Source: JAFGHJ01 sp964606065 (GTDB taxonomy: Bacteria > Hydrothermota > UBA3072). Taken from it: DNA of 64,000 nucleotides. Positions 25,729 through 33,765 of this stretch are shown one piece after another; within the stretch, counting starts at the first letter, position 1; each line of letters starts with the position of its first letter. A program made the translations under genes and the position numbers. The notes under the pieces were generated by a model, which had not been told where the DNA came from, searched no databases, and saw nothing but the letters and a program-made list of their open reading frames with translations. The stretch is taken from the NCBI GenBank assembly GCA_964606065.1, contig CAZSEX010000001.1:140955-204954 (forward strand). The letters are read 5' to 3'.

Positions 25729-25960
25729 AAGAAAACACCAAAAATAATCGTATACTCGACTCCTCCCTGTCCTTATTATAATTCAGGTCAAGGATTATTT
25801 GGATAATAAAGGTGTTGAAATCGAGTAAAAGGATGTTTCGAAGGATAGAGCCGCTGTCAGAATAATGATTGAAAAGTCCGGAGAAATAGGTGCTCCTCAA
25901 ATTGATATAAATTGAACTATCATAGCCGGTTCCAACATAGACGTGATAGATGAAAAGTTA
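25729..25960 (+). pseudogene. Glutaredoxin pseudogene
   Basis: Reading across two frames gives a glutaredoxin. Frame one: KIIVYSTPPCPYY from 25741, where the second active-site Cys is Tyr (TAT for TGT) and the expected ATG at 25729 is AAG after AGGAG. Frame two (one base shifted): VKDYLDNKGVEIE, stop TAA at 25826, then KDVSKDRAAVRIMIEKSG, EIGAPQIDIN, stop TGA at 25913 (normally Gly), then TIIAGSNIDVIDEKL. Two stops, a frameshift, lost start and lost cysteine make it clearly dead. It fills the gap before the ferritin-like gene. Confidence 0.85.
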
Positions 25961-25970
25961 AGGAGGGGAA

Positions 25971-26444
25971 ATGGCGATCTTTGAAGAAAAAGAGATTTTT
26001 AAGTTTGCTATAAGAATTGAAGAAAACGGTGAAAAATTTTATCGTTTTGCTTGCAATCTGACGGACAATGAGGAAACAAAAAAAATGTTTAATTATCTTG
26101 CGGATGAAGAAGTAAAACATAAGAAAACTTTTACCCGTCTTCTTTCCGAAATAACCAAGGACGTCTCTTTTGAGAATTACTCTGATGAGTATTTTGATTA
26201 TCTGAAGTGTTATGTCGATAATGTGATTTTTACTGAGGAACAATTGGAAAAACAACAGAAAGAGGTAAAAGATGTTCTTTCTGCCATTAAATTCGCAATG
26301 CAAAAGGAGTTAGATTCAGTTCTTTATTATCACGAGGTTGAGAAATTTATACCTGCCAACCAGAAAAGTTTGATAGAAGAGATAATCGCCGAAGAACGAA
26401 AACATTACTCGAAATTATCGGAGATGAAAAAAAACCTTAAATGA
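25971..26444 (+). CDS. Ferritin-like/rubrerythrin-type diiron protein
   Basis: 157 residues, all-helical. The four-helix diiron pattern is present: IRIEENGEKFYRFA, LADEEVKHKKTF (ExxH), QKELDSVLYYHEVEKF, and IIAEERKHYSKL (ExxH). There is no C-terminal rubredoxin domain. Probably detoxifies peroxide or handles iron in an anaerobe. Its AAGGAGGGG lies in the decayed end of the glutaredoxin pseudogene, so the two were once a redox-stress pair. Exact subfamily uncertain. Confidence 0.85.
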   Translation: MAIFEEKEIFKFAIRIEENGEKFYRFACNLTDNEETKKMFNYLADEEVKHKKTFTRLLSEITKDVSFENYSDEYFDYLKCYVDNVIFTEEQLEKQQKEVKDVLSAIKFAMQKELDSVLYYHEVEKFIPANQKSLIEEIIAEERKHYSKLSEMKKNLK

Positions 26445-26445
26445 T

Positions 26446-27240
26446 TTGATAAAAAAAAGAGGTTCTTTTTCCTTAAAAATTATCGTCTTAGGCTCTGGAA
26501 GTTGTGTTCCTTCTCATAAAAGATATCCCGCTTCCTATTTTTTTTACCCGTTTAACTCAAATGAAAACTGGCTTGTCGATATAGGCGAGGGAGCTCTTTT
26601 TCGACTGTCGGAAGCTGGTTTATCTTACAAGGAAATAGACAGGATATTTGTAAGCCACACCCACCCCGATCACATCGGAGCGCTTGTATCATTACTGCTT
26701 GCTTTAAATTACACTCCCGGCTTTAAACGGGAAAAACCTTTATATATATACGGTCCCGAAGACGTCGGCGAATATCTTCAAATGCATCTAAAATTTGCTC
26801 CTTATTTGAAGAGTAGTTTTCCGATGGAGTTTATTCCGGTCTTACCGGACCATAAAATGGAAATCAAAAACTGTTTATTGGAGACGAAAAAAATGAAGCA
26901 TTTTAACCCGACTCTGGGCTATAGATGGGATTTCGGAAGGTGTGCTGTGGTTTATGGAGCTGACGGCGGTTTTTCGAAAACTCTGATTCAACTTGCTTAC
27001 GACGCGGATTTTTTGATTCTGGAGAGTTCTTACCCTGCAGAGAAACCTGTGACCGGCCACCTAACAACAAAGGAGGCGGGGGAGATCGCAAGAGAAGCAA
27101 GAGCTAAGCGATTGATGCTAACCCACTTTTATCCTGAAGTTGCGGAGATGGATGTTGGAGACATAAAAAAAGAAGTAAAATTATCCGGTTACGAAGGAGA
27201 AATTATCGCGGCAAAGGATTTAATGACACTACAGGTATAA
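26446..27240 (+). CDS. MBL-fold hydrolase of the RNase Z-like group
   Basis: 264 residues. IIVLGSGSCVPSHKRYPASY, VDIGEGALFRL, the metal motif SHTHPDHIGALVSLLL, YGADGG, LESSYP, GHLTTKEAG and LTHFYPE give a complete RNase Z/ElaC-like metal site. The family includes tRNA 3' processing enzymes and general phosphodiesterases; the missing flexible arm makes a true RNase Z less certain. TTG at 26446 is the earliest start; no strong ribosome binding site. It lies two bases after the ferritin-like gene. Confidence 0.85.
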   Translation: MIKKRGSFSLKIIVLGSGSCVPSHKRYPASYFFYPFNSNENWLVDIGEGALFRLSEAGLSYKEIDRIFVSHTHPDHIGALVSLLLALNYTPGFKREKPLYIYGPEDVGEYLQMHLKFAPYLKSSFPMEFIPVLPDHKMEIKNCLLETKKMKHFNPTLGYRWDFGRCAVVYGADGGFSKTLIQLAYDADFLILESSYPAEKPVTGHLTTKEAGEIAREARAKRLMLTHFYPEVAEMDVGDIKKEVKLSGYEGEIIAAKDLMTLQV

Positions 27241-27281
27241 ATTTATGAAGGTGTTCGATGTGAAATTGAATGTTATTAAAA

Positions 27282-28394
27282 TTAAACGCCTTCGCCCGAG
27301 GTGGCTATTTCTATCAATTCGTCCAGTTTTTTCTCAAGGTTGGCGGGTAATCCGCGGATACCCTTCTCCAGGAAACCTCTTATCAAAAGAGCTCTCGAGG
27401 TTTCTTCGTCGAGTCCTCGCGACATGAGGTAATTAAGCTGCTCTCCGGCGATTTTACCAATTGAAGCCTCATGCGAAAGTTCTGTATCCATAATATTCGC
27501 TTTTAACTCGGGTATTGTATAGACCGAACTTTTATCATCGAGAAGCAAGCCGTTACATTCAGTATGTCCTCTTGTGTCTTTTTCGTTACCTTCAATGTAA
27601 GCTCTGGAGATAACACGACTACTTTTCAGCGCGATTCTGCTTATTATTTCGCAGTTAGCTCCTTTACCATTTAAAATCCCCCTGGTTCCCATATCAATCG
27701 TAGAACCGGATTTTCCATATATAACAGAGCTGAATTTACCCACAGCCCCGTCAGAGAAGTAGGCTACCGGGTTGCTCTGGATTTTCTTTACCCGGGTTAA
27801 AGCAATATAATTCGAAGTGAAAACGGCATCTTTCCCAACATCTGTAGCCGTTCTCGGATATACTACAGTTTCCGCCCCCCAATCGTGAATCATGGTATAA
27901 GTAAGTTCCGCTTTTTCCCGAATAAACATCTCGGTAATGGCGATATGATTTCCCATGGTTACCAGATTGCCTGTGGCGCAGCCGTTTATAATATTTAACT
28001 CTGAAAGCGGTTCAAGAACGATAATATTGTGAAGCACCTGTTTGAATCCCTGATTATGAAGAAAAAAACAGGATTGAAAAGGTGCTTCAATTTTGGCTCC
28101 TTCTTTAACGTATATAAAACTACCGAGTAACTCTTTCTGAGTTGAAACTTCTCTGGTGTACTCATCCTGTTCTCTTTTTACAAGAGAAAACATCAGACTC
28201 TTTACCCAGTCATATACTTCGACAGCGAAAGAAATGGGCATTACAATAAGGTCTTCTTCATTCGATGAAGACTCTGCGGTGTTATTGTCGGCGATAAGAA
28301 AAGATCCGGATCTTTTTGTTTTCCCTGTTATGTCAAAGCCAACCCGGGTCAGGTTCGCAATCTCTGCTTCTAAATTTTTGTCAAGTTTTTTCAC
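27282..28394 (-). CDS. sufB: SufB/SufD-family scaffold protein (minimal SufB/SmsB-like)
   Basis: 370 residues, shorter than SufB (~470). The beta-helix core is clear: GCATGNLVTMGNHIAI, VYPRTATDVGKDAVFTSNYIAL, YGKSGSTIDMGTRGILNGKGANCEI, and RGHTECNGLLLDDKS followed by ELSHEASIGKIAGEQLNYLMSRGL, which carries the conserved histidine near the SufC site. Builds iron-sulfur clusters with SufC, whose gene overlaps its start by 14 bases. No separate sufD, sufS or sufU is adjacent, the two-gene layout called SMS (minimal SUF). A single SufBD protein would form a homodimer. Confidence 0.92.
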   Translation of the reverse strand: MKKLDKNLEAEIANLTRVGFDITGKTKRSGSFLIADNNTAESSSNEEDLIVMPISFAVEVYDWVKSLMFSLVKREQDEYTREVSTQKELLGSFIYVKEGAKIEAPFQSCFFLHNQGFKQVLHNIIVLEPLSELNIINGCATGNLVTMGNHIAITEMFIREKAELTYTMIHDWGAETVVYPRTATDVGKDAVFTSNYIALTRVKKIQSNPVAYFSDGAVGKFSSVIYGKSGSTIDMGTRGILNGKGANCEIISRIALKSSRVISRAYIEGNEKDTRGHTECNGLLLDDKSSVYTIPELKANIMDTELSHEASIGKIAGEQLNYLMSRGLDEETSRALLIRGFLEKGIRGLPANLEKKLDELIEIATSGEGV

Positions 28395-29148
28395 CTGTTC
28401 GAGATTCCTTAATACATCTTACAAAACCGTATTTTTTTACCTGATCAAAAATATCGAGAGGAGAGCCAAAACACTTGACTTTACCGTTCACAATAACATA
28501 TCCCTTGTCGGCATGTAACTCTTCAAGAATCATTCCCGAATGAGTGACAATTATACCGCTGTTTTTTCTTTCTCTTATAAGTTTATCTTTTTGCAGTAGT
28601 TTTCTGATAATACTCACCATCAATTTTATGTTGTCTACATCTACGCCCGAATCGGGCTCATCAAGCATGACGAGTTGCGGATTCTGGGCTACAAGTTGCA
28701 AAAGCTCATTTTTTCTTCTTTCCCCCCCGGAAAACCCAACATTGATTTCTCTCTCTAAATAATTTTCCATCCCTGCTTTTCTGGCAACTTCCTCGGGGGC
28801 TTTTTCATCCGAAACCATAGCTTTTAAAAGAACTCTGAGAGAAACGCCTTCCACTACAGGAGGATGTTGAAAGGCGAGTCCTATACCGGCTTTTGCTCTT
28901 GCCGTAAGATTCCAATCAAGAATCGAATTACCCCTGAAAAGTATATCCCCTTCTACGACTTTATATTCCGGTAATCCCATAATGGCGTTTACCAGTGTGG
29001 TTTTTCCCGAACCGTTCGGACCAAAAACGATGTGAGTTTCTCCTTCCTTCACCGTCATGTCGAGTCCCTGAAGAAGACACTTACCCCCGACTTCAACACC
29101 GAGCCTTTTAACTTCTAACAAAACACCCTTATCTTCAGAATCAGACAT
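28381..29148 (-). CDS. sufC: SufC-type ABC ATPase
   Basis: 255 residues from ATG 29148. Walker A FGPNGSGKTTLVNAIMG, Q-loop LAFQHPP, signature GFSGGERRKNELLQ, Walker B LVMLDEPDSGVDVD and the switch IVTHSG. The ERRKNE helix after the signature is typical of SufC. Powers cluster assembly on SufB. The frame stays open up to a TTG at 29196, but a promoter occupies 29156-29183, so the ATG at 29148 is the real start, seven bases after the -10. Confidence 0.95.
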   Translation of the reverse strand: MSDSEDKGVLLEVKRLGVEVGGKCLLQGLDMTVKEGETHIVFGPNGSGKTTLVNAIMGLPEYKVVEGDILFRGNSILDWNLTARAKAGIGLAFQHPPVVEGVSLRVLLKAMVSDEKAPEEVARKAGMENYLEREINVGFSGGERRKNELLQLVAQNPQLVMLDEPDSGVDVDNIKLMVSIIRKLLQKDKLIRERKNSGIIVTHSGMILEELHADKGYVIVNGKVKCFGSPLDIFDQVKKYGFVRCIKESRTGEKT

Positions 29149-29155
29149 ATTGTTA

Positions 29156-29183
29156 ATTTTAGCGTAAAAGGAATGGTTGTCAA
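29156..29183 (-). promoter_or_regulatory. Sigma-70 promoter of sufCB
   Basis: Minus strand TTGACA (29178-29183), 16-base spacer, TAAAAT (29156-29161). The ATG begins seven bases later, so the transcript is predicted to start at or within a base or two of the start codon. Confidence 0.75.
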
Positions 29184-29218
29184 GAGCCGACCGCAACCTC
29201 CAATAGGAACCACAGGAC

Positions 29219-29415
29219 TACACTGATTATCACAAGAAAATTGCACCGCAGAGACACAAAGAACGCAAAGATTTTTACTGTCAATCTGTTTGTCGGGTGG
29301 GCTGTTTTTTACCCATCAACACCACTCACGTACTAACACATCAATTAAATTAAGCGATAACAAATCCTATTCCGATACAGCAATCATTCCTTCCGGGACA
29401 GGCTCAATAGAATAG
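29219..29415 (-). repeat. ~195 bp dispersed repeat, copy 2 (inverted partner at 22765-22956)
   Basis: Read on the minus strand it matches copy 1 closely. It adds an upstream GAATGGGA...TTCTATTC stem (29395-29450), which links it to the GGAATAG hairpin family. The rest of the 29196-29530 gap holds the kinase promoter and nothing else. Confidence 0.88.
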
Positions 29416-29471
29416 AAGTTCTTGCGAAATATTTTCCCATTCCACAGGACAGACAAAGAAGTGGAGTTGAC

Positions 29472-29500
29472 TTGACTTTTCATAATAAAACTACTATAAT
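29472..29500 (+). promoter_or_regulatory. Sigma-70 promoter of the hybrid histidine kinase
   Basis: TTGACT (29472-29477), 17-base spacer, TATAAT (29495-29500). Confidence 0.8.
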
Positions 29501-29530
29501 TTTTAATAATATAGGGGATATATTAAAAAA

Positions 29531-31954
29531 ATGAAAAGATGTCTCGTGTTATTTATAGTGTTTTCTTTTTTTTGTACAACAGTTACACTCCCGGCTATTT
29601 TTGCTAATAGCACCAGAACGATAAAAACAGGTATTTATGAAAATGAACCCAAGATATTCACAGATAATGAAAAACCTTCCGGTTTCTGGGTGGAACTTTT
29701 AAACCATATAGCTTTACGAGAAAATTGGAATATCGAGTGGGTACATGGTACCTGGAATGAATGCCTGCAAAGATTGGAGGAAGGTAAAATAGATTTGATG
29801 CCGGATGTTGCCTATACAAAGGTGAGAGCAAAAAAATATGCTTTTCAGAACGAAACGGTTTTTATCAGCTGGGCGAGAGTCTATGTGCCGGTAGGTTCGG
29901 GGATTCAATCTTTTCTCGATCTTAATGGTAAAAGAATAGCGGTCTTAAAAGGCAGTGTTAATTATATAGGAATAGATGGGGTAAAGGAATTAACAGAAAA
30001 ATTCGGGATCGAATGTATTTTCGTAGAAACAGATAATTATAACGACGTGTTTAAACTATTGGAAAAAAAAGAAGCTGACGCGGGTGTTGTGAACAAAAAT
30101 TTTGGCAACTTAAACGAAAAGGAATATAAAGTTAAAAGAACTGCCGTAGTTTTCCAGCCGGCGGATTTAAGATTTGCTTTTTCGAAAAAAACCGCTTTAA
30201 CGCCTCTTTTGATTACAAGAACAGACCATAACATTAAAGAGATGAAGGCTAATAAGGGTTCGATATATTATAATTTATTGGAAAAACATTTTGAGGGACC
30301 GATTACTAAGAAACTTGTAATGCCCTCCTGGGTAAAGGAAACTATGTTCACAATCTGCGGTTTATTATTTTTTCTTTTGATGGTATCGATAGCATCCGGA
30401 ATTCAGATCAAGAGAAAGACAAAACAGCTCAAAGAAAGCGAGGAGAGATACAAAACTTTGTTTGAAAATTCCCCGGAAGGTATACTTGTAGCCGAAGTTA
30501 AAAGTAAACGATTTTTATATGCCAACCCTGCGATATGTGATATGTTGGGATATTCTAAGGAGGAATTGCAACAAATGGGGGCATATGATATCTATCCGAA
30601 AGACTCGGTGAAAGATGTGGTTTCCGATTTCGAGGCTCAGGCGCGCGGGGAGAAAACTTTAGTTCCGCTTGTTCCCTGTTTACGAAAAGATGGTACAACA
30701 ATATATACCGATATAGCTACAACTAAGATGAATATACAGGACAGGGAGTGCAACGTGGGTTTCTTTACGGACAAAACAGATTATAAAAAAGCCGAAGAAG
30801 AAAAAGAAAAAATAAATTTACAGTTACTACAGGCACAGAAGATGGAATCTGTGGGTAGGTTGGCGGGAACAATCGCTCATGATTTTAATAACCTCCTGAC
30901 AGCGATAATCGGCTACGGCAGTCTCCTCCGGGATGAAATTCCGCCCGGTGATTCTAAACGAGAGATGGTAGAAGAGATTCTTTTTGCTGCAAATCAGGCG
31001 GCAAGACTCACAGGTCAGCTTCTTACCTTTAGTCGGAAAAGTTCGACAGAACTCGAAGTGATGGACTTTAATTCCGTAGTAAAGGAAGTTAAAGGTATGA
31101 TCGACCGCTTGATCGGAGAAAATATCGTTTTTTCGAGTGATATCGCGAAAGGTTCAATAAAAATCAAGGGAGATACCACTCAAATAAAACAGGTGATTTT
31201 AAACTTGATTGTTAACGCGCGGGACGCGATGCCCAGGGGTGGAGAATTATACATAAAGACAGAAAAAATTGCTATTGAAGATAGAGAAACCGATAGAATA
31301 ACTTATTCTTACCCGGGAGAATTTGTTTGTTTAACAGTTTTGGACACGGGCGAGGGAATGAGTAAGGATAAGCTGGCGAAAGTATTTGACCCATTCTACA
31401 CAACAAAAGAAAAGGGAACCGGGCTCGGTTTGTCAGTGGCCCACGAAATTATAAAGAAGCATAATGGTTGGATAAACGTGGAAAGTGAAGTTTCTAAAGG
31501 ATCCACATTTAAAGTTTACCTTCCTTTGTGTTATGAAGAAAAAGAAACGAAAAGTAACGAAGTTATTTCTGTCGAAAAATTACGTGGAAAAGGAGAAACG
31601 ATACTTGTCGTGGAAGACGAAGAGATTACGCGAGCGTTCATTTTGAAAGTTCTAAGGGAAAACGGATATTTCGTATTAGAGGCTGAGTGCCTCGAAGAGG
31701 CTAATGAGATTTACGAAGAAAATAAAGATAGGATAAAAATGGTTTTTAGCGACGTTGTTTTGTCGGACGGAAGTGGTTTGGCATTTGTCGAAAAACTTAC
31801 CTCTAAAAACGAGAAACTTAAAGTTCTTCTAAGCAGTGGTTATATGGGTAATAAGGCTGAGATTTTACGTGTTGCCGGAAATAAATTTAACTTTTTAGAA
31901 AAACCATACGATGTTTCCCGACTATTGAAAAAAATTAAAGAAATTTTGTCTTGA
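29531..31954 (+). CDS. Hybrid sensor histidine kinase with solute-binding sensor domain
   Basis: 807 residues. Signal/TM 1 at 5-25; periplasmic family-3 solute-binding domain at about 35-265 (FWVELLNHIALRENW, LEEGKIDLMPDVAYTKVRA); TM 2 at about 278-300; PAS at 305-425; HisKA with GTIAHDFNNLLTAIIGYG (His near residue 450); HATPase with NLIVNARDAM, DTGEGM and GTGLGLS; receiver at 690-805 with IRMVFSDVVLSDG-type phosphosite (Asp near 740) and FLEKPYD. It senses an amino-acid-like ligand outside the cytoplasm and phosphorylates its own receiver. No output regulator is adjacent. Confidence 0.95.
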   Translation: MKRCLVLFIVFSFFCTTVTLPAIFANSTRTIKTGIYENEPKIFTDNEKPSGFWVELLNHIALRENWNIEWVHGTWNECLQRLEEGKIDLMPDVAYTKVRAKKYAFQNETVFISWARVYVPVGSGIQSFLDLNGKRIAVLKGSVNYIGIDGVKELTEKFGIECIFVETDNYNDVFKLLEKKEADAGVVNKNFGNLNEKEYKVKRTAVVFQPADLRFAFSKKTALTPLLITRTDHNIKEMKANKGSIYYNLLEKHFEGPITKKLVMPSWVKETMFTICGLLFFLLMVSIASGIQIKRKTKQLKESEERYKTLFENSPEGILVAEVKSKRFLYANPAICDMLGYSKEELQQMGAYDIYPKDSVKDVVSDFEAQARGEKTLVPLVPCLRKDGTTIYTDIATTKMNIQDRECNVGFFTDKTDYKKAEEEKEKINLQLLQAQKMESVGRLAGTIAHDFNNLLTAIIGYGSLLRDEIPPGDSKREMVEEILFAANQAARLTGQLLTFSRKSSTELEVMDFNSVVKEVKGMIDRLIGENIVFSSDIAKGSIKIKGDTTQIKQVILNLIVNARDAMPRGGELYIKTEKIAIEDRETDRITYSYPGEFVCLTVLDTGEGMSKDKLAKVFDPFYTTKEKGTGLGLSVAHEIIKKHNGWINVESEVSKGSTFKVYLPLCYEEKETKSNEVISVEKLRGKGETILVVEDEEITRAFILKVLRENGYFVLEAECLEEANEIYEENKDRIKMVFSDVVLSDGSGLAFVEKLTSKNEKLKVLLSSGYMGNKAEILRVAGNKFNFLEKPYDVSRLLKKIKEILS

Positions 31955-33355
31955 TTATTCTTTTCCCGTCCAGCAGTATGTGCAAAAATTGTTTTCGTCA
32001 AGACCGGTTGCTTTTAACATGTCTTCTAATCGCTGGTATTTAAGTGAGCTTACATTCAGGTCCTTTTCCATTTCCTTTATCATTAGGGAATATTGCCTGG
32101 AATCAGGATCGAGGTAAGGTTCGACATTTTCAATGTGTTTTCCGTGTATTTTTTTGATTATTCTTCTGGCGAATAATTCGTCTATTTTTCTCGTGGAGAA
32201 AAGATATTTGCATGGAAACATAAGAGCAGGACAGGCGGTTCTCACATGTATTTCTTTTGCTCCTGCATTCCAGAGTTTAACAAGAAGATAGTTTTTTAAT
32301 TGGGTCCCCCTTACAATCGAATCTTCGGTTATTATGAGCCTCTGGTTTTTAATCAGAGATTCCGCGGTTATCTGTTTCATTAACGCTACTAAATCTCTTC
32401 TCTCCTGAGTCGGGGGAACATAACTTCTTGCCCACCCCGGAGTATATTTAAGCAGAGGTGTTTTTACAGGCATTCCCGATTCGTACGAATAGCCAAATGA
32501 GTAAGCTGTGCCTGAATCCGCTATTCCCGTGACAAGATCGGCGTCTGTGTTATCATTGCGCGCCATTAGTCTTCCGGAATCCTCTCTGAACTCTTCTACG
32601 TTTTTACCTTCGTATTCCGAAGCGGGGAATCCGGTATAAACGTAGAGAAAAGCGCATAGACGCAGGTCTTTGCCGGCTTCTTTTAACACTTCTGTTTTGT
32701 TCTCGGTCAAGAGCATTACTTCTCCGGGACCGAGAAATTTTTTTGTGGTAAACCCCAGGTTTTTATACGAACAGGTCTCCGAAACCACAATTTTAGCGCC
32801 CTTTTTTTCTCCTAAAACAAGAGGAGTTCTTCCGTATTTATCTCTTGCCGCATACAGCCCTTCTTTTCCTAAAAGAAGCAAGGACATGGAACCGTCGATA
32901 CGCGACCGCATATATTTTATTCCATCGATCAGATTTTTTCCTTTGTTAATCAAATTTGCCACCAGTTCTATTTGGTTTGGGCAACCGTTTACCGTTTCGG
33001 AAAATATAGTGCCTTCAGAGGTTAATTCGTTTGCGAGTTCGATTTGGTTGTTAATGAAACCTGTGCCGCAGATAGAGTATTCTCCGAATTTTAGTCTGAG
33101 AATAAGAGGTTGGGTATCCCTGTCGCTTATTACTCCGATACCACAGTGACCTTCCATAAGCGCATAGTCGATATCTTCTAAAAATCTTGTTTTGAATTGC
33201 GCTTTTTCTATCGTGTGTATTTTTTTCTGCAGCTTTTTCCCGTCGAAGATTGCCAGCCCGCCGTATGAGGTTCCGAGATGAGAATGATAATCGGTCGCGT
33301 AAAAAAGGTCTTCCTTGCATTCTTTTTTTGTAACAATACCAACGATTCCGCCCAT
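31955..33355 (-). CDS. PurF-like amidophosphoribosyltransferase without the glutaminase cysteine
   Basis: 466 residues. N-terminal Ntn glutaminase-like domain and C-terminal phosphoribosyltransferase domain with the PRPP loop IITEDSIVRGTQLKN. The protein begins MGGIVGIV where PurF has MCGIVGI, so the nucleophile Cys is Gly; the ligand-binding YHSHLGTSYGGLA and GHCGIGV regions are still present. It may use free ammonia, or have another function. C-terminal NNFCTYCWTGKE has an extra CxxC. It has its own promoter and GAGAGGA. No other purine gene is here. Confidence 0.85.
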   Translation of the reverse strand: MGGIVGIVTKKECKEDLFYATDYHSHLGTSYGGLAIFDGKKLQKKIHTIEKAQFKTRFLEDIDYALMEGHCGIGVISDRDTQPLILRLKFGEYSICGTGFINNQIELANELTSEGTIFSETVNGCPNQIELVANLINKGKNLIDGIKYMRSRIDGSMSLLLLGKEGLYAARDKYGRTPLVLGEKKGAKIVVSETCSYKNLGFTTKKFLGPGEVMLLTENKTEVLKEAGKDLRLCAFLYVYTGFPASEYEGKNVEEFREDSGRLMARNDNTDADLVTGIADSGTAYSFGYSYESGMPVKTPLLKYTPGWARSYVPPTQERRDLVALMKQITAESLIKNQRLIITEDSIVRGTQLKNYLLVKLWNAGAKEIHVRTACPALMFPCKYLFSTRKIDELFARRIIKKIHGKHIENVEPYLDPDSRQYSLMIKEMEKDLNVSSLKYQRLEDMLKATGLDENNFCTYCWTGKE

Positions 33356-33412
33356 TTTTTTGTTTTCCTCTCTTTTAGCATTAAAATGAATTTTTATTCA
33401 GCTATATTCAAT

Positions 33413-33440
33413 AATATACAAGAGCTTATTATTTTTGCAA
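33413..33440 (-). promoter_or_regulatory. Promoter of the PurF-like gene
   Basis: Minus strand TTGCAA (33435-33440), 16-base spacer, TATATT (33413-33418); a leader of about 50 bases contains GAGAGGA. Confidence 0.6.
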
Positions 33441-33517
33441 GTACAAAAAATTTGCCGCAAAGTTACAAAATTTTTAATTCGCAATGTTGGAAACAAACTC
33501 CAAAGCTACTTTTAATT

Positions 33518-33545
33518 CGGGGTTTGTCCCGTGGAAAGCAGGTAA
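33518..33545. repeat. Fragment of the GGAATAG hairpin family
   Basis: GGTTTGTCCCGTGGAAAGC matches one arm (GGCTTGTCCCGTGGAATAG) of the hairpins at 21.0 and 63.7 kb, with no partner arm nearby. Confidence 0.45.
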
Positions 33546-33633
33546 AAGATGGCAAAAGCAACAATTCCAACCCATGAAAGACTAAAAAACAGCCCAATCA
33601 TTCGTTAGAGTCATGTCACAGGGATATTAATCG

Positions 33634-33765
33634 TGCGAAAAACTCGATATGGACCTTTGCGGATATCCGTTCTGTATTAAAAAGAGAACTGATTACAAAT
33701 TTCGGCTTTGGAAAGTATTGATGTCTATGTCGAAGATTCGGTGTATTTAACGATAGAAGGGAATA
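33634..33765 (+). pseudogene. Possible remnant of a BON-domain protein
   Basis: Frame one reads TFADIRSVLKRELITNFGFG; after a shift the next frame reads LESIDVYVEDSVYLTIEGN, the order and spacing of a BON domain (helix, then VxVxDxxVxLxG). Stops and a frameshift break it, and it runs into the 3' end of thiC. Resemblance is short, so the call is tentative. The rest of the gap 33446-33765 has no intact gene. Confidence 0.35.

Noticed and set aside
25820..25920. TGA read as glycine (alternative code)
   Set aside because: The same frame also has TAA and a frameshift, and all intact genes here avoid internal TGA.
27245..27427. 60-residue + frame between MBL and sufB
   Set aside because: Antisense to the sufB 3' end, no family resemblance.
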